From positions 51,285 through 115,284 of the forward strand of contig NZ_JAHDTF010000037.1 in the NCBI RefSeq assembly GCF_018531465.1: a stretch of DNA of 64,000 nucleotides, read 5' to 3'. The translations under genes and the position numbers were made by a program. A model generated the notes under the pieces. The model did no database searches, was not told the origin of the DNA, and saw only the letters and a list, made by a program, of their open reading frames with translations. This DNA is from Sphaerisporangium fuscum (GTDB lineage Bacteria > Actinomycetota > Actinomycetes > Streptosporangiales > Streptosporangiaceae). This document shows positions 32,169 to 40,285 of this stretch, piece after piece (positions within the stretch are counted from its first letter, which is position 1; every line of letters starts with the position of its first letter).

Positions 32169-33286
32169 CCGGCGTCCGAGACGGAGGGGAGGTCACCACG
32201 GCAGGTCGACCGGCCACGGCCGCCCAGGTGGGCGCGGCCCGGCGGGTCGCCTCAGCCGGGCGGGTGCTCACCGCCCTGCGGCGTGGTGCGCTCTCCCCCG
32301 CCGCGCTGTCGGTCGCCGGGGCGCTGGGGCTGACCACGCTGGTCATGGTGGCGGCCGGGATCGACCCCTCGGCGGCCTATCCCGCGCTCGTACGCGGGGC
32401 CCTCCTGGACGGCAACCTCGAATACACGCTCGCCGCGTTCGTCCCCACGCTCGGCATGGCGGTGGCGTTCGCGATACCGCTGCGGGCGGGCGAGTTCAAC
32501 CTGGGCGGCGACGGCCAGCTCTCGCTCGGCGGCATCGTCGCGGCGGCGCTGGCGCTGCACGCCGGCGGCTCGTTCGTGCTGCCGCTGGCCGAGGCGGCCC
32601 TGGCCGGGGCGCTGCTCGCGGGGCTGTCGGCACCGCTGCGCACCAGGCTCGGCATCCCGGCGATCATCAGCACGCTGCTGCTCGGCGCCCCGGCGGTGTC
32701 ACTCGCCTCCTACCTGGCACGGTTCCCGCTCGCCGAGCGTGCCACCGGCCTGGCGCAGACGCCGCTCCTGCCGGACGCCGCACACCTGCCCGCGCTCGGC
32801 GACAGCGGCTACGTGACGATCGCCCTGCCGCTGATGGTGGCGCTGGCCGCGCTGTGGCTGTACGGCGACGCGCGCACCGTACCCGGCTACGAGATCCGCG
32901 CGCTGGGCGCCAACCGGGAGTTCGCCCGGTACGGCGGCGTCAAGGTCGACCGGGTGGCGGCCATGGCCTTGGCCGGAGGAGGCGCCTTCGCCGGGCTGGT
33001 CGGCGGCCTGATCGTGCTCGGCCCGCCGTACCGGTTCGTGGACGGCGCGCTGACCGCGCCCGGATACACCTTCACCGCGATCGCCGCCGTCCTGCTCGCC
33101 GCCGGACGCCCGCCGGCGATCCCGGCCGCCGTCGCCCTGCTGACGATCCTGCAGGCCGGCGGGCCGGGCATGGAACGCGAGGCGGGCGTGCCGAGCCAGC
33201 TCACCCAGATCGTGCAGGGCCTGATCATCGTGATCGTCGCGGTCACCGCCGTCGTGCGGGGCCGCCTCGCGGGGAGGCGCGCGTGA
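32165..33286 (+). CDS. Nucleoside ABC importer permease 1 (BPD_transp_2)
   Basis: This 373-residue polytopic protein has about ten hydrophobic segments and the BPD_transp_2 landmarks GEFNLGGDGQLSLGGIVAAA and RALGANREFARYGGVKVDR, the latter being the coupling loop that meets the ATPase. It is the longer, first permease of the NupP/YufP type. The N-terminal 40 residues are Ala/Thr-rich and probably cytoplasmic. GTG 32165 overlaps the ATPase stop and its own stop overlaps the second permease start, so stoichiometric translation is likely. Confidence 0.88.
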   Translation: MTGVRDGGEVTTAGRPATAAQVGAARRVASAGRVLTALRRGALSPAALSVAGALGLTTLVMVAAGIDPSAAYPALVRGALLDGNLEYTLAAFVPTLGMAVAFAIPLRAGEFNLGGDGQLSLGGIVAAALALHAGGSFVLPLAEAALAGALLAGLSAPLRTRLGIPAIISTLLLGAPAVSLASYLARFPLAERATGLAQTPLLPDAAHLPALGDSGYVTIALPLMVALAALWLYGDARTVPGYEIRALGANREFARYGGVKVDRVAAMALAGGGAFAGLVGGLIVLGPPYRFVDGALTAPGYTFTAIAAVLLAAGRPPAIPAAVALLTILQAGGPGMEREAGVPSQLTQIVQGLIIVIVAVTAVVRGRLAGRRA

Positions 33287-34152
33287 ACGTCTTCCTCGCC
33301 GCGGTGCTCACCGCGACCGCGCCCGTCGTGCTCGCCGCGCTGGGCGGGCTGCTCGGCTCGCTGTCCGGCGTCTTCAACATGGCCCTGGAGGGCCAGTTGC
33401 TGTGGGGCGCGTTCACCGCCGTCGTGTTCAGCCACCTCACCGGGAGCGCCTGGTGGGGCGTGGCCGGCGCGGTGGCCGCCACCACCCTGTACGCCCTGCT
33501 CCTGTCGGTGCCCGCCGTGACGTTCCGCGCCGACCCCGTCGTGGTCGCGGTCGGGACGAACCTGCTCGCCCTGGGGCTGACGGCGTTCCTCATGCGGCGG
33601 GTGTTCGGCAGCGGCGGCACCTACAGCTCGCCGGACCTCGCCGGGCTGCCCACGCTGGCCGGGCTCGGCCTGGACGTCCCCGTGCTCGGGCCGCAGTCGC
33701 CACTGGTCCCGGCCACGTTCCTGCTGGTGGGCGGGGTGGCCTGGTGGCTGCGGCGCACCAGGTCCGGGCTGCGGCTGCGCGGCGTCGGGCAGCACCCGGA
33801 GGCGGCCGAGTCGATCGGGCTGCCCGTCTCCGCCTACCGGCACACGGTGTTGCTCGGCGCCGGGGCGCTGTGCGGGCTCGGCGGGGCGCAGCTCGCGCTC
33901 GGCAACGTGACGCTGTTCAGCGAGGGGATGAGCGCGGGCCGCGGCTGGGTGGCCGTGGTGGCGGTGATGCTCGCCGGGGCCCGGCCGTCGCTGATGCTCG
34001 GCGCCTGCCTGCTGTTCGGAGCCGCCGAGGCACTGGGCTTCCGGCTGCAGGGGCTCGGGCTGCCGCAGCAGGCGGCCGACGCGGCGCCGTACCTGATCAC
34101 GCTGCTCGCCCTGGTCCTGGTGGCGGCGGCCCGGCGGAAGGAGACGGCATGA
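33283..34152 (+). CDS. Nucleoside ABC importer permease 2 (BPD_transp_2)
   Basis: The 289-residue membrane protein has about eight segments with LAALGGLLGSLSGVFNMALE (the GxFNxxxEG-type motif of these permeases) and LRGVGQHPEAAESIGLPVSA, the coupling loop. It is the shorter partner of the permease encoded before it, as in YufQ/NupQ. GTG 33283 overlaps the previous stop. The stop overlaps the ATG of the MtnA-like isomerase, which ties the importer directly to the salvage enzymes. Confidence 0.88.
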   Translation: MNVFLAAVLTATAPVVLAALGGLLGSLSGVFNMALEGQLLWGAFTAVVFSHLTGSAWWGVAGAVAATTLYALLLSVPAVTFRADPVVVAVGTNLLALGLTAFLMRRVFGSGGTYSSPDLAGLPTLAGLGLDVPVLGPQSPLVPATFLLVGGVAWWLRRTRSGLRLRGVGQHPEAAESIGLPVSAYRHTVLLGAGALCGLGGAQLALGNVTLFSEGMSAGRGWVAVVAVMLAGARPSLMLGACLLFGAAEALGFRLQGLGLPQQAADAAPYLITLLALVLVAAARRKETA

Positions 34153-35213
34153 ACGGCCCGCTGCTGGCCGATTCGGTGCGTTTGACGCGGGACGCGGTGG
34201 AGATCCTCGACCGCCGCGTCTACCCGTTCGAGGTGCGCTGGGTGCGCTGCGCGACCAGCGAGGACGTGGCGGTCGCCGTCGAACGGATGGTGACGCAGAG
34301 CTCGGGGCCGCTGTTCGCGGCCACGGCGGGCCTGGTGCTCGGCGCCCGCGAGGCCCGCCGCGACGCCCCCGAGGCGGCCGCGGAGCGGCTGCGGGCGGTG
34401 GGCGCCCGGCTGGTCGCCACCCGGCCGACCAACAACCACATCCGCGACGCCGTCCACGCCGTCCTGTCCGCCACCGTCGGCACGAACGGCGGCTCGCCGG
34501 ACCGCGACGACGCCGCGGGACCGGCCGGAGAACATGGCAGCGGAAGGCTCGCCGGGGACGAGCTGGTGGCGGCGGTCACCGCGGCGGCGCGGGCGCACGA
34601 CGAGGCGTACCGGGCCCGCAGCGCGGCGCTCGGCGCGCACGCCGCCTCGCTCCTGGCCGACGGCACGCGGGTGCTGACCCACTGCTGGGCCGACGCGTTC
34701 CTGATCGCGACCGTGCGCGCGGCGCGGGCGGCGGGCAAGCGCCTGGAGTTCGTCTGCACCGAGACCCGCCCCTACCTGCAAGGGGCACGGCTGACCGCCG
34801 CGACGCTGGTCGAGATGGGCTATCGGCCGACGCTCATCACCGACGGCATGGTGGCCGCCGCGCTGGCCGGCGGGCTGGCCGACGTCGCGCTCACCGCCGC
34901 CGACCGCGTCACGCTCGACGGGCACGTGGTGAACAAGGTCGGCACGCTCGGCGTCGCGCTGGCCGCGCAGGCGTCCGGCGTGCCCTTCTACGCGCTGATC
35001 GACGCCCCCGATCCGCTCGCCCCGACGGCCGCCGACGTGGTGATCGAACGGCGGGACGGCGACGAGGTGCTGCACGTGCTCGGCCACCGGACCGCCGCCG
35101 ACGGCGTGACCGGCTACTACCCCGCCTTCGACGTGACCCCGCCCCACCTGGTGACGCGCATCGTCACCAGGTGGGGTGTCTACCCGCCCGACCGAGTCAA
35201 GGAGAGTCTGTGA
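34149..35213 (+). CDS. MtnA-like sugar-1-phosphate isomerase (eIF2B/MtnA family)
   Basis: This 354-residue protein has the catalytic landmarks of methylthioribose-1-phosphate isomerase: LTHCWADAF with the Cys nucleophile, ETRPYLQGARLTAATLVEMG, TLITDGMVAAAL and AADRVTLDGHVVNKVGTLGV with the catalytic Asp. MtnA turns an aldose 1-phosphate into a ketose 1-phosphate. The N-terminal RGAPAIG-type loop of true MtnA is replaced by VTQSSGPLFAATAGLVLGAR, so the substrate may differ from methylthioribose 1-phosphate. Ribose-1,5-bisphosphate isomerases share this fold. The ATG overlaps the permease stop and the TGA overlaps the nucleoside hydrolase start. Confidence 0.75.
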   Translation: MNGPLLADSVRLTRDAVEILDRRVYPFEVRWVRCATSEDVAVAVERMVTQSSGPLFAATAGLVLGAREARRDAPEAAAERLRAVGARLVATRPTNNHIRDAVHAVLSATVGTNGGSPDRDDAAGPAGEHGSGRLAGDELVAAVTAAARAHDEAYRARSAALGAHAASLLADGTRVLTHCWADAFLIATVRAARAAGKRLEFVCTETRPYLQGARLTAATLVEMGYRPTLITDGMVAAALAGGLADVALTAADRVTLDGHVVNKVGTLGVALAAQASGVPFYALIDAPDPLAPTAADVVIERRDGDEVLHVLGHRTAADGVTGYYPAFDVTPPHLVTRIVTRWGVYPPDRVKESL

Positions 35214-36157
35214 GACGTGTCGTGGTCGACACCGACACGGGGATCGACGACGCCCACACCCTGCTGTACCTGGCAGGCCGGGACGACGCCGAGATCGTCG
35301 CGATCACCTCTGTGTACGGCAACTGCACCGAGGAGGACGCCACCCGCAACATCGGATACGTCAGCCGGGTGCTCGGCCTGGAGGTCCCCGTGGCCCGGGG
35401 CGCCGACGCGCCGCTGCGCGGCGCCGCCCACATCGCCGGGTACGTCCACGGCAAGGACGGCCTGGGCGACCTCGGCCGCGACCGGCCGTTGCCCCGGGTG
35501 ACCGCCGAGTCCGGCCCCGAGCTGCTGGTACGGCTGGCGCACGAGGCGCCCGGCGAGCTGGACCTGCTGGCACTCGGCCCGCTCACCAACCTGGCCCTCG
35601 CCCTGCGCCTGGATCCGGAACTGTTCACGAAGTACCGGTCAGTGGTCATCATGGGCGGCTCGGGGCCGTACGCCGAGCCCGGCACCCTGCTGATGATCGA
35701 CGCCAACGTCAACAACGACCCGGAGGCGGCGCGGGCGGTCTTCGCCGCTCCCCGCGGCGAGCTGGTGATGGTCGGCGTGAACGTGACGGCCGGCACCATC
35801 CTGGACGAACGGGCCATCGGCGCGCTGCGCGCCTCGGGGAGTGTCCGGGCGAGGCTCGCCACCGACATCCTGGAGGCCTACCTCGACTTCTACCAGAACG
35901 AGTGGGGGCGGCGGATCATCCCGCTGCACGACCCGCTCGCGGCCGGGATCCTGCTCGACCCGACGTTCGCCACCGCCCACGTGGACGGCCCGGTCAACGT
36001 GCGCGGCGACGGCTTCCTGTACCGGGCCCGCCTGATGCGCACGCACGACGGCCTGCCACCGGTCTTCCCGTACGAACCCGCCCCCGCCACCAAGGTGATC
36101 ACCGCGGTGGACGCGCCCAGGTTCGTCGCCGACTTCGTCGAGGTGCTGACCAGATGA
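35210..36157 (+). CDS. Nucleoside hydrolase (inosine-uridine-preferring family)
   Basis: The 315-residue enzyme carries the Ca-binding signature VVVDTDTGIDDAHTLLYLAG near the N-terminus, the MGGSGPYAEPGTLLMIDANV active-site stretch, EWGRR and the final metal Asp in IPLHDPLAAGILLDP. Family members hydrolyse N-glycosidic bonds of ribonucleosides to base plus free sugar in the cytoplasm. In this operon it should act on the imported nucleoside; if that is methylthioadenosine, the product is free methylthioribose. Start is GTG 35210 after AAGGAGA, overlapping the isomerase stop. The free sugar would then need a kinase, and none is encoded here. Confidence 0.9.
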   Translation: MRRVVVDTDTGIDDAHTLLYLAGRDDAEIVAITSVYGNCTEEDATRNIGYVSRVLGLEVPVARGADAPLRGAAHIAGYVHGKDGLGDLGRDRPLPRVTAESGPELLVRLAHEAPGELDLLALGPLTNLALALRLDPELFTKYRSVVIMGGSGPYAEPGTLLMIDANVNNDPEAARAVFAAPRGELVMVGVNVTAGTILDERAIGALRASGSVRARLATDILEAYLDFYQNEWGRRIIPLHDPLAAGILLDPTFATAHVDGPVNVRGDGFLYRARLMRTHDGLPPVFPYEPAPATKVITAVDAPRFVADFVEVLTR

Positions 36158-36197
36158 CGACCGTGCCCGTCACCGCCCCCGGGGAGGCGGTCACCCC

Positions 36198-36860
36198 ATG
36201 ACCACGATCGTGCTCGACATCGAGGGGACGACCAGCTCGACCGAGTCGGTGCACGTCGGCCTGTACGCCTACGCCCGGCCCCGGCTCGGCCCGTACCTCG
36301 ACGCCCATCGCGACGACCCGGAGGTGCGCGCCGCCCTGGAGGAGATCGGCGCGACGACGACCGGACAGGCCGCCGAGGTGCTGCGCGGCTGGATGGACGG
36401 CGACGTGAAGGCCACGCCACTGAAGACGCTGCAGGGCCGCATCTGGGCGGAGGGCTTCGCGGCCGGCGAGCTCACCTCGCACTTCTTCCCGGACGTGCCT
36501 CCCGCGCTGCGCGCCTGGCACGCGGCCGGGCGGCGGCTCGCCGTGTTCTCCTCCGGCTCGGTCGCGAGCCAGCGGCCATGGTTCCGGCACAGCGCGTACG
36601 GCGACCTGTCCGCGCTGGTCGGCCACTGGTTCGACACGGTCAACGCCGGGCCGAAACGGGAGCCCGCCTCCTACGCGCGGATCGCCGAGACGCTCGGCGA
36701 CCCCGCCGGGCTGCTGTTCCTGTCGGACGTCCCGGCCGAACTGGACGCCGCGGCGGCGGCCGGCTGGCGTACCACCGGCGTCCGCAGACCGGGAGAACCG
36801 AACGGCGACGTCTCCTTCGGCCCGCACCCCGTCGTCACGTCCTTCGAGGAGATCCCGTGA
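36198..36860 (+). CDS. mtnC: MtnC, acireductone synthase (enolase-phosphatase E1)
   Basis: This 220-residue HAD-family protein begins TTIVLDIEGTTSSTESVHVG. The DxEGT motif I and the YAYARPRL segment are diagnostic of enolase-phosphatase E1. LAVFSSGSVASQRPWFRHS is motif II, GPKREPASYARIA carries the conserved Lys and LLFLSDVPAELDAA is motif III. MtnC converts 2,3-diketo-5-methylthiopentyl-1-phosphate to acireductone in the methionine salvage pathway. Start ATG 36198 follows GGGGAGG. A 40-base spacer, containing a possible 15-codon ORF overlapping both neighbours, separates it from the nucleoside hydrolase. Confidence 0.88.
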   Translation: MTTIVLDIEGTTSSTESVHVGLYAYARPRLGPYLDAHRDDPEVRAALEEIGATTTGQAAEVLRGWMDGDVKATPLKTLQGRIWAEGFAAGELTSHFFPDVPPALRAWHAAGRRLAVFSSGSVASQRPWFRHSAYGDLSALVGHWFDTVNAGPKREPASYARIAETLGDPAGLLFLSDVPAELDAAAAAGWRTTGVRRPGEPNGDVSFGPHPVVTSFEEIP

Positions 36861-36906
36861 CCGAGCGAACCACCACCACGCGAACCGGAACCACCAGGGA
36901 GATCGC

Positions 36907-37536
36907 ATGACCGTCCACACCGAGGTGACCGCCGAGCGGGTCCTCGCGGCGGGGGCCCGGCTGGCGGTCGAGGCCGCCCGCTTCACCGGCATCGGGTGGA
37001 TGCGCGGCACCTCCGGGAACATCTCGGAGGTCGTGTCCCGTGATCCACTGCGCCTGGCCGTCACCGCCAGCGGGCTGGACAAGGGTGAGCTGACCGCGAC
37101 CGACGTGGCGGTGGTCGGCGGGCGGGGCGAGCCGGTGGCCGTCGAAGGGATCGTGCCTTCGCGGCCCTCGGCCGAGGCCGGGCTGCACGCCCGCGTCGCG
37201 GCCCTGACCGGCGCGGACGCGGTGGTGCACGTCCACGCTCTCAACGCCGTCATCGCCGGGCATCACTGGCCGGCCGGGGTACGGCTGCGCGACGTCGAGA
37301 CGCTCAAGGGCATCGGCCGCCTCGCCCACGACGACGAGGTGACGATCCCGGTGATCGCCAACAGCCAGGACATGGACGAGCTGGGCGACCGCTTCGAGGC
37401 GGCCCGCGACCCGCGCACCCCGGCGGTCATCGTCGCCGGCCACGGCCTCTACGCGTGGGGCACCGACCTGAAGAACGCCCGCCACGTCACCGAATGCGTC
37501 GAATGGCTCCTCGCCTACGCCCTGGCCACGACCTGA
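36907..37536 (+). CDS. mtnB: MtnB, methylthioribulose-1-phosphate dehydratase (class II aldolase fold)
   Basis: The 209-residue protein has the class II aldolase/MtnB layout. GIGWMRGTSGNISEVVSRDP opens the active site, VTASGLDKGEL follows, and IVPSRPSAEAGLH supplies the conserved Glu. VVHVHALNAVIAG gives the zinc His pair, and VIVAGHGLYAWGTDLKNARH gives the third His. The internal IPVIANSQDMDELGDRF matches MtnB rather than fuculose aldolases. It dehydrates methylthioribulose 1-phosphate; related proteins act as aldolases on 5-deoxy sugars, so substrate breadth is open. It is the last gene of the operon. Start ATG 36907 follows AGGGAG. Confidence 0.86.
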   Translation: MTVHTEVTAERVLAAGARLAVEAARFTGIGWMRGTSGNISEVVSRDPLRLAVTASGLDKGELTATDVAVVGGRGEPVAVEGIVPSRPSAEAGLHARVAALTGADAVVHVHALNAVIAGHHWPAGVRLRDVETLKGIGRLAHDDEVTIPVIANSQDMDELGDRFEAARDPRTPAVIVAGHGLYAWGTDLKNARHVTECVEWLLAYALATT

Positions 37537-37543
37537 CCGGCTC

Positions 37544-37828
37544 TCAGTCGGTGAGCGCGGCGGCGACGAGCGCCTTGATGTACGGGAGGTCATCGCCGGT
37601 CCCCGTCGGGTTCAGGGAGTACACCACGCGGTGCCGGAGGTCGCGGGTGGCGAAGATCCCGTTGTCCCAGCCGGGGCGGGAACCGGTCTTGCCCCAGGCG
37701 TACTCGCCGTTCGGGAGCCGGCTGCGCAGGAGTCCGCCGATGCTGTAGCAGGCCGCCTGGCCGACGCAGTTCGCGTTGCCGGGGGCGCTCGGCACGTTCG
37801 GCACCTTGAACGCCCACGAATGCGAGGA
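37544..37828 (-). pseudogene. Serine hydrolase (DD-carboxypeptidase/beta-lactamase-like), C-terminal remnant
   Basis: About 90 residues remain: PGNANCVGQAACYSIGGLLR followed by EYAWGKTGSRPGWDNGIFAT and DLRHRVVYSLNP. The KTG triad motif and the GWDNGIFAT strand are typical of the C-terminal end of class C penicillin-binding/DD-carboxypeptidase proteins, which normally have 350-450 residues. The SxxK and YxN motifs are missing because homology fades at about 37828. Upstream DNA is AT-richer and carries no related sequence. It is a dead fragment converging on mtnB. Confidence 0.68.
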
Positions 37829-38006
37829 GATACATTGCCGCATCCTCACCAAGCCGTCACGCCTCCGGCAACCCGTTTTCTTCTACGCTTTCCGCACATG
37901 GCCGATCACCAAGAGTGAAAGAAATGTGACATTTAGTGGTAGTTTTCCGGGGATTTTGGCGGGACGTCACTAGGGGTGGGCGATGCTCGATGGGGAGGAG
38001 GTTCCC

Positions 38007-38501
38007 GTGACGCACAACACGACCCGGCCCCGCATCGTCGTGGGCGTGAGCCACTCCCCCACCGCCGTCGCCGCGCTGCGCTGGGCGCTCCGGGAGGCCC
38101 GGCTGCGGGACGCGATGATCGAACCCGTGCACGCCTGGCAGTGGTCCGGCCAGCACCGCGCCTCGTACGCGCCGATGGGCACCTGGCGCTCGCACGAGGA
38201 GGAGTACGAGGAGGCGAGGCGGCAGACCCGCCGGATCGTCGCCGCCGTCGCCCCCTCGCTGGAGCCCGTGGTGACGCACGGACCGCCCGCCCAGGTGCTG
38301 CTCCACCACTGCGAGGACGCCGAGATGCTCGTGCTCGGCGTTCGGGGATCCGAGCGCGGGACGCCCGTCGCCGCCTCGCCCGTACTCGTCGCCTGCGTCG
38401 CCGGCGCCCGCTGCCCCGTGGTGGCCGTCTCCCCGCACGCAGCGCCGGCCGGGGAGACACGGCCCTACGACGTGTCGCTCAGCGCGGCACCGGCCGGCTA
38501 G
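38007..38501 (+). CDS. Universal stress protein, single domain
   Basis: The 164-residue protein has a UspA fold. The first strand is RPRIVVGVSHSPTAVAALRW, the REARLRDAMIEPVHAW segment follows, and AEMLVLGVRGSERGTPVAAS with GARCPVVAVSPH lies at the end. The ATP-binding G2xG9xG(S/T) pattern is only partly kept, so nucleotide binding is uncertain. I prefer GTG 38007, five bases after GGGGAGGAGG, to the ATG at 37983. The 3' end overlaps the convergent WYL regulator gene by 23 bases. It stands alone; the AT-rich patch at 37870-37960 upstream may hold its promoter. Confidence 0.82.
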   Translation: MTHNTTRPRIVVGVSHSPTAVAALRWALREARLRDAMIEPVHAWQWSGQHRASYAPMGTWRSHEEEYEEARRQTRRIVAAVAPSLEPVVTHGPPAQVLLHHCEDAEMLVLGVRGSERGTPVAASPVLVACVAGARCPVVAVSPHAAPAGETRPYDVSLSAAPAG

Positions 38502-39477
38502 CGGGGGCGCCGTACATCGCCGCCAGGTCCGCGACCGTGGAGGCCATCAGCTCCCGCAGTTCGGGCGGCCCGGCGACCTCCACCATCGTGCCCATGCGCA
38601 GCAGTGTCCAGACGGCGTGCCGGACCGACTCCACGGGCAGCCGCAGCAGCACCCGCCCGTCCTCGCCGGGCGGCCCCGCCTCGGCCAGGGCCTGGTTCAC
38701 CGGGCGCGCTCCGGCGGTGTAGCGCAGCAGGTCCTCGGCGCCGGGCTCCATCCAGATCGTGGCCTCGGCGCTGTACATCCGGTCGGCGAAGTCGGCGGCG
38801 TAGGCCTGCCAGAACTCCCCGAGGTCGAACCCCTCGGGACGGGCGAAGCGGTCGGGCAGCACCTCGGCCGAGACGATGCGCGAGACCCGGTAGGTGCGGG
38901 GCTCCCCTCCGGAGGGGGCCGCCACCAGGTACCACGAGCCGCCCTTGAGCACCAGGCCGTACGGGCGGACCTGGCGCACGACCTCGGTGGGGCCCCAGCG
39001 CCGGTACACCATGCGCACCTCGCGCCCGTCCCAGACGGCGTCGGCCACCTCGCCGAGGAACGGGACGTCGTCGGAGTCGCGGTACCAGCCGGGCACGTCC
39101 AGCAGGAACCGCTCGCGCATGCGTGAGGCGCGCGAGCGCGGCTCGGGGGGCAGGGCGGCGAGCAGTTTGAGCTCCGCGGCGGCCGCCACCTCGGCGAGGC
39201 CGAGCTCGGCCGCCGGGCCGGGCAGCCCGGCCAGGAACAGCGACGACGCCTCCTCCGCCGTCAGGCCGTTCAGCCGTGTCCGGTAGCCGTCGAGCAGCTG
39301 GTAGCCGCCCGCGGGACCCCGGTCGGCGTACACCGGCACGCCCGCCGAGGACAGCGCCTCGACGTCGCGGTAGACGGTGCGGACCGACACCTCCAGCTCC
39401 TCCGACAGCTCGGCGGCCGTCATCCGGCCCCGGGTCTGGAGGAGCAGGAGCAAGGAGAGCAGCCGGCTCGCGCGCAT
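38479..39477 (-). CDS. WYL-domain transcriptional regulator (YafY type)
   Basis: The 332-residue regulator has an N-terminal HTH_11 domain (TAAELSEELEVSVRTVYRDV), followed by SSAGVPVYADRGPAGGYQLL. A WYL domain lies at about 140-215 with LVLKGGSWYLVA, and a WCX extension lies at the C-terminus. WYL domains bind ligands or nucleic acid ends and regulate transcription. The start ATG 39477 is 55 bases from the divergent DeoR gene, so the intergenic region serves both. The target genes are unknown. Confidence 0.88.
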   Translation of the reverse strand: MRASRLLSLLLLLQTRGRMTAAELSEELEVSVRTVYRDVEALSSAGVPVYADRGPAGGYQLLDGYRTRLNGLTAEEASSLFLAGLPGPAAELGLAEVAAAAELKLLAALPPEPRSRASRMRERFLLDVPGWYRDSDDVPFLGEVADAVWDGREVRMVYRRWGPTEVVRQVRPYGLVLKGGSWYLVAAPSGGEPRTYRVSRIVSAEVLPDRFARPEGFDLGEFWQAYAADFADRMYSAEATIWMEPGAEDLLRYTAGARPVNQALAEAGPPGEDGRVLLRLPVESVRHAVWTLLRMGTMVEVAGPPELRELMASTVADLAAMYGAPASRPVPR

Positions 39478-39518
39478 GTCCTCTAGTCTCCCTGATTTGC
39501 CAAACTAACACCAAAGAT

Positions 39519-39530
39519 GTTCATATGAAC
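39519..39530. promoter_or_regulatory. Palindromic operator before the DeoR gene
   Basis: GTTCATATGAAC is a perfect 12-bp palindrome two bases before the DeoR ATG and within the 55-bp divergent space. DeoR-family sites often contain TTCA/TGAA arms, so autoregulation is likely. Confidence 0.55.
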
Positions 39531-39532
39531 GC

Positions 39533-40285
39533 ATGGATCGATTGCGGGCAATCATGGACGCCCTGATGACCTCCGACAGCGTGTCCGTCGCCGAGCTCGC
39601 CGCCAAGCACGGCGTCTCCGAGATGACCATCCGCCGCGACCTCGACGAACTCGCCCAGCAGGGCGTGGCCCGCAGGATCCGGGGCGGCGCCCAGAGCCTG
39701 CTGCTGCGCGGCGAGGAGCCGCCGTTCGGTGTGCGCGAGCACGAGGCGCCCGACGAGAAGGCCCGCATCGCCGCCGAGATCGCGAACCTGGTCGCCGACG
39801 GGGAGGCCGTGGTGATCGACGGCGGCACCACGGCGACCGCCGTCGCCCGCGCCCTGCACGACCGTCGGCTCACCGTCATGCCGCTGTCGCTCCAGGCGAT
39901 CCAGGCCCTCAGCGGCGCCCCCCGGCTGCGGCTGATCCTGCCCGGCGGGGAGGTCCGCCACGGCGAGCTGAACATCACCGGCCCGCTCGCGGTGAACACG
40001 ATCGCCGGCCTGCGGTTCGACACCGCCGTCATCGGCTGCTGCGGCCTGTCGGCCGAGCACGGCATGACCGCCCACGACCTCGAGGACGTCGCCGTCAAGC
40101 AGGCCGCGATCGCCTCGGCCCGCCGCGTCGTCGTCGCCGCCGACTCCTCCAAGTTCCGCCAGACCGCCTTCGCCGCGGTCTGCCCCGCCTCGCGCATCGA
40201 CGTGCTCGTCACCGACGCCGGCATCCCCAAAGACCAGCACGACGCGCTGACCGCCGCCGGCGTCACCGTCCGGATCGCCTCATGA
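39533..40285 (+). CDS. DeoR-family transcriptional regulator
   Basis: The 250-residue protein has a DeoR HTH (VAELAAKHGVSEMTIRRDLD, then the GGAQS that follows the recognition helix). Its DeoRC sensor domain contains VIDGGTTATAVARAL, LILPGGEVRHGELNITGPLA and DTAVIGCCGLSAEHGMTAHD; the last two are the phosphosugar-binding landmarks of the family. It begins at ATG 39533 right after a 12-bp palindrome. Its stop overlaps the start of an MFS transporter gene (ATGA), which is the most likely target. The inducer is probably a phosphorylated sugar, by family knowledge. Confidence 0.9.
   Translation: MDRLRAIMDALMTSDSVSVAELAAKHGVSEMTIRRDLDELAQQGVARRIRGGAQSLLLRGEEPPFGVREHEAPDEKARIAAEIANLVADGEAVVIDGGTTATAVARALHDRRLTVMPLSLQAIQALSGAPRLRLILPGGEVRHGELNITGPLAVNTIAGLRFDTAVIGCCGLSAEHGMTAHDLEDVAVKQAAIASARRVVVAADSSKFRQTAFAAVCPASRIDVLVTDAGIPKDQHDALTAAGVTVRIAS

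Noticed and set aside
29626..34152. Simple sugar (ribose/xylose) importer
   Set aside because: The double ATPase is shared with sugar systems, but the binding protein is of BMP type, with two unequal permeases and a nucleoside hydrolase next to them.
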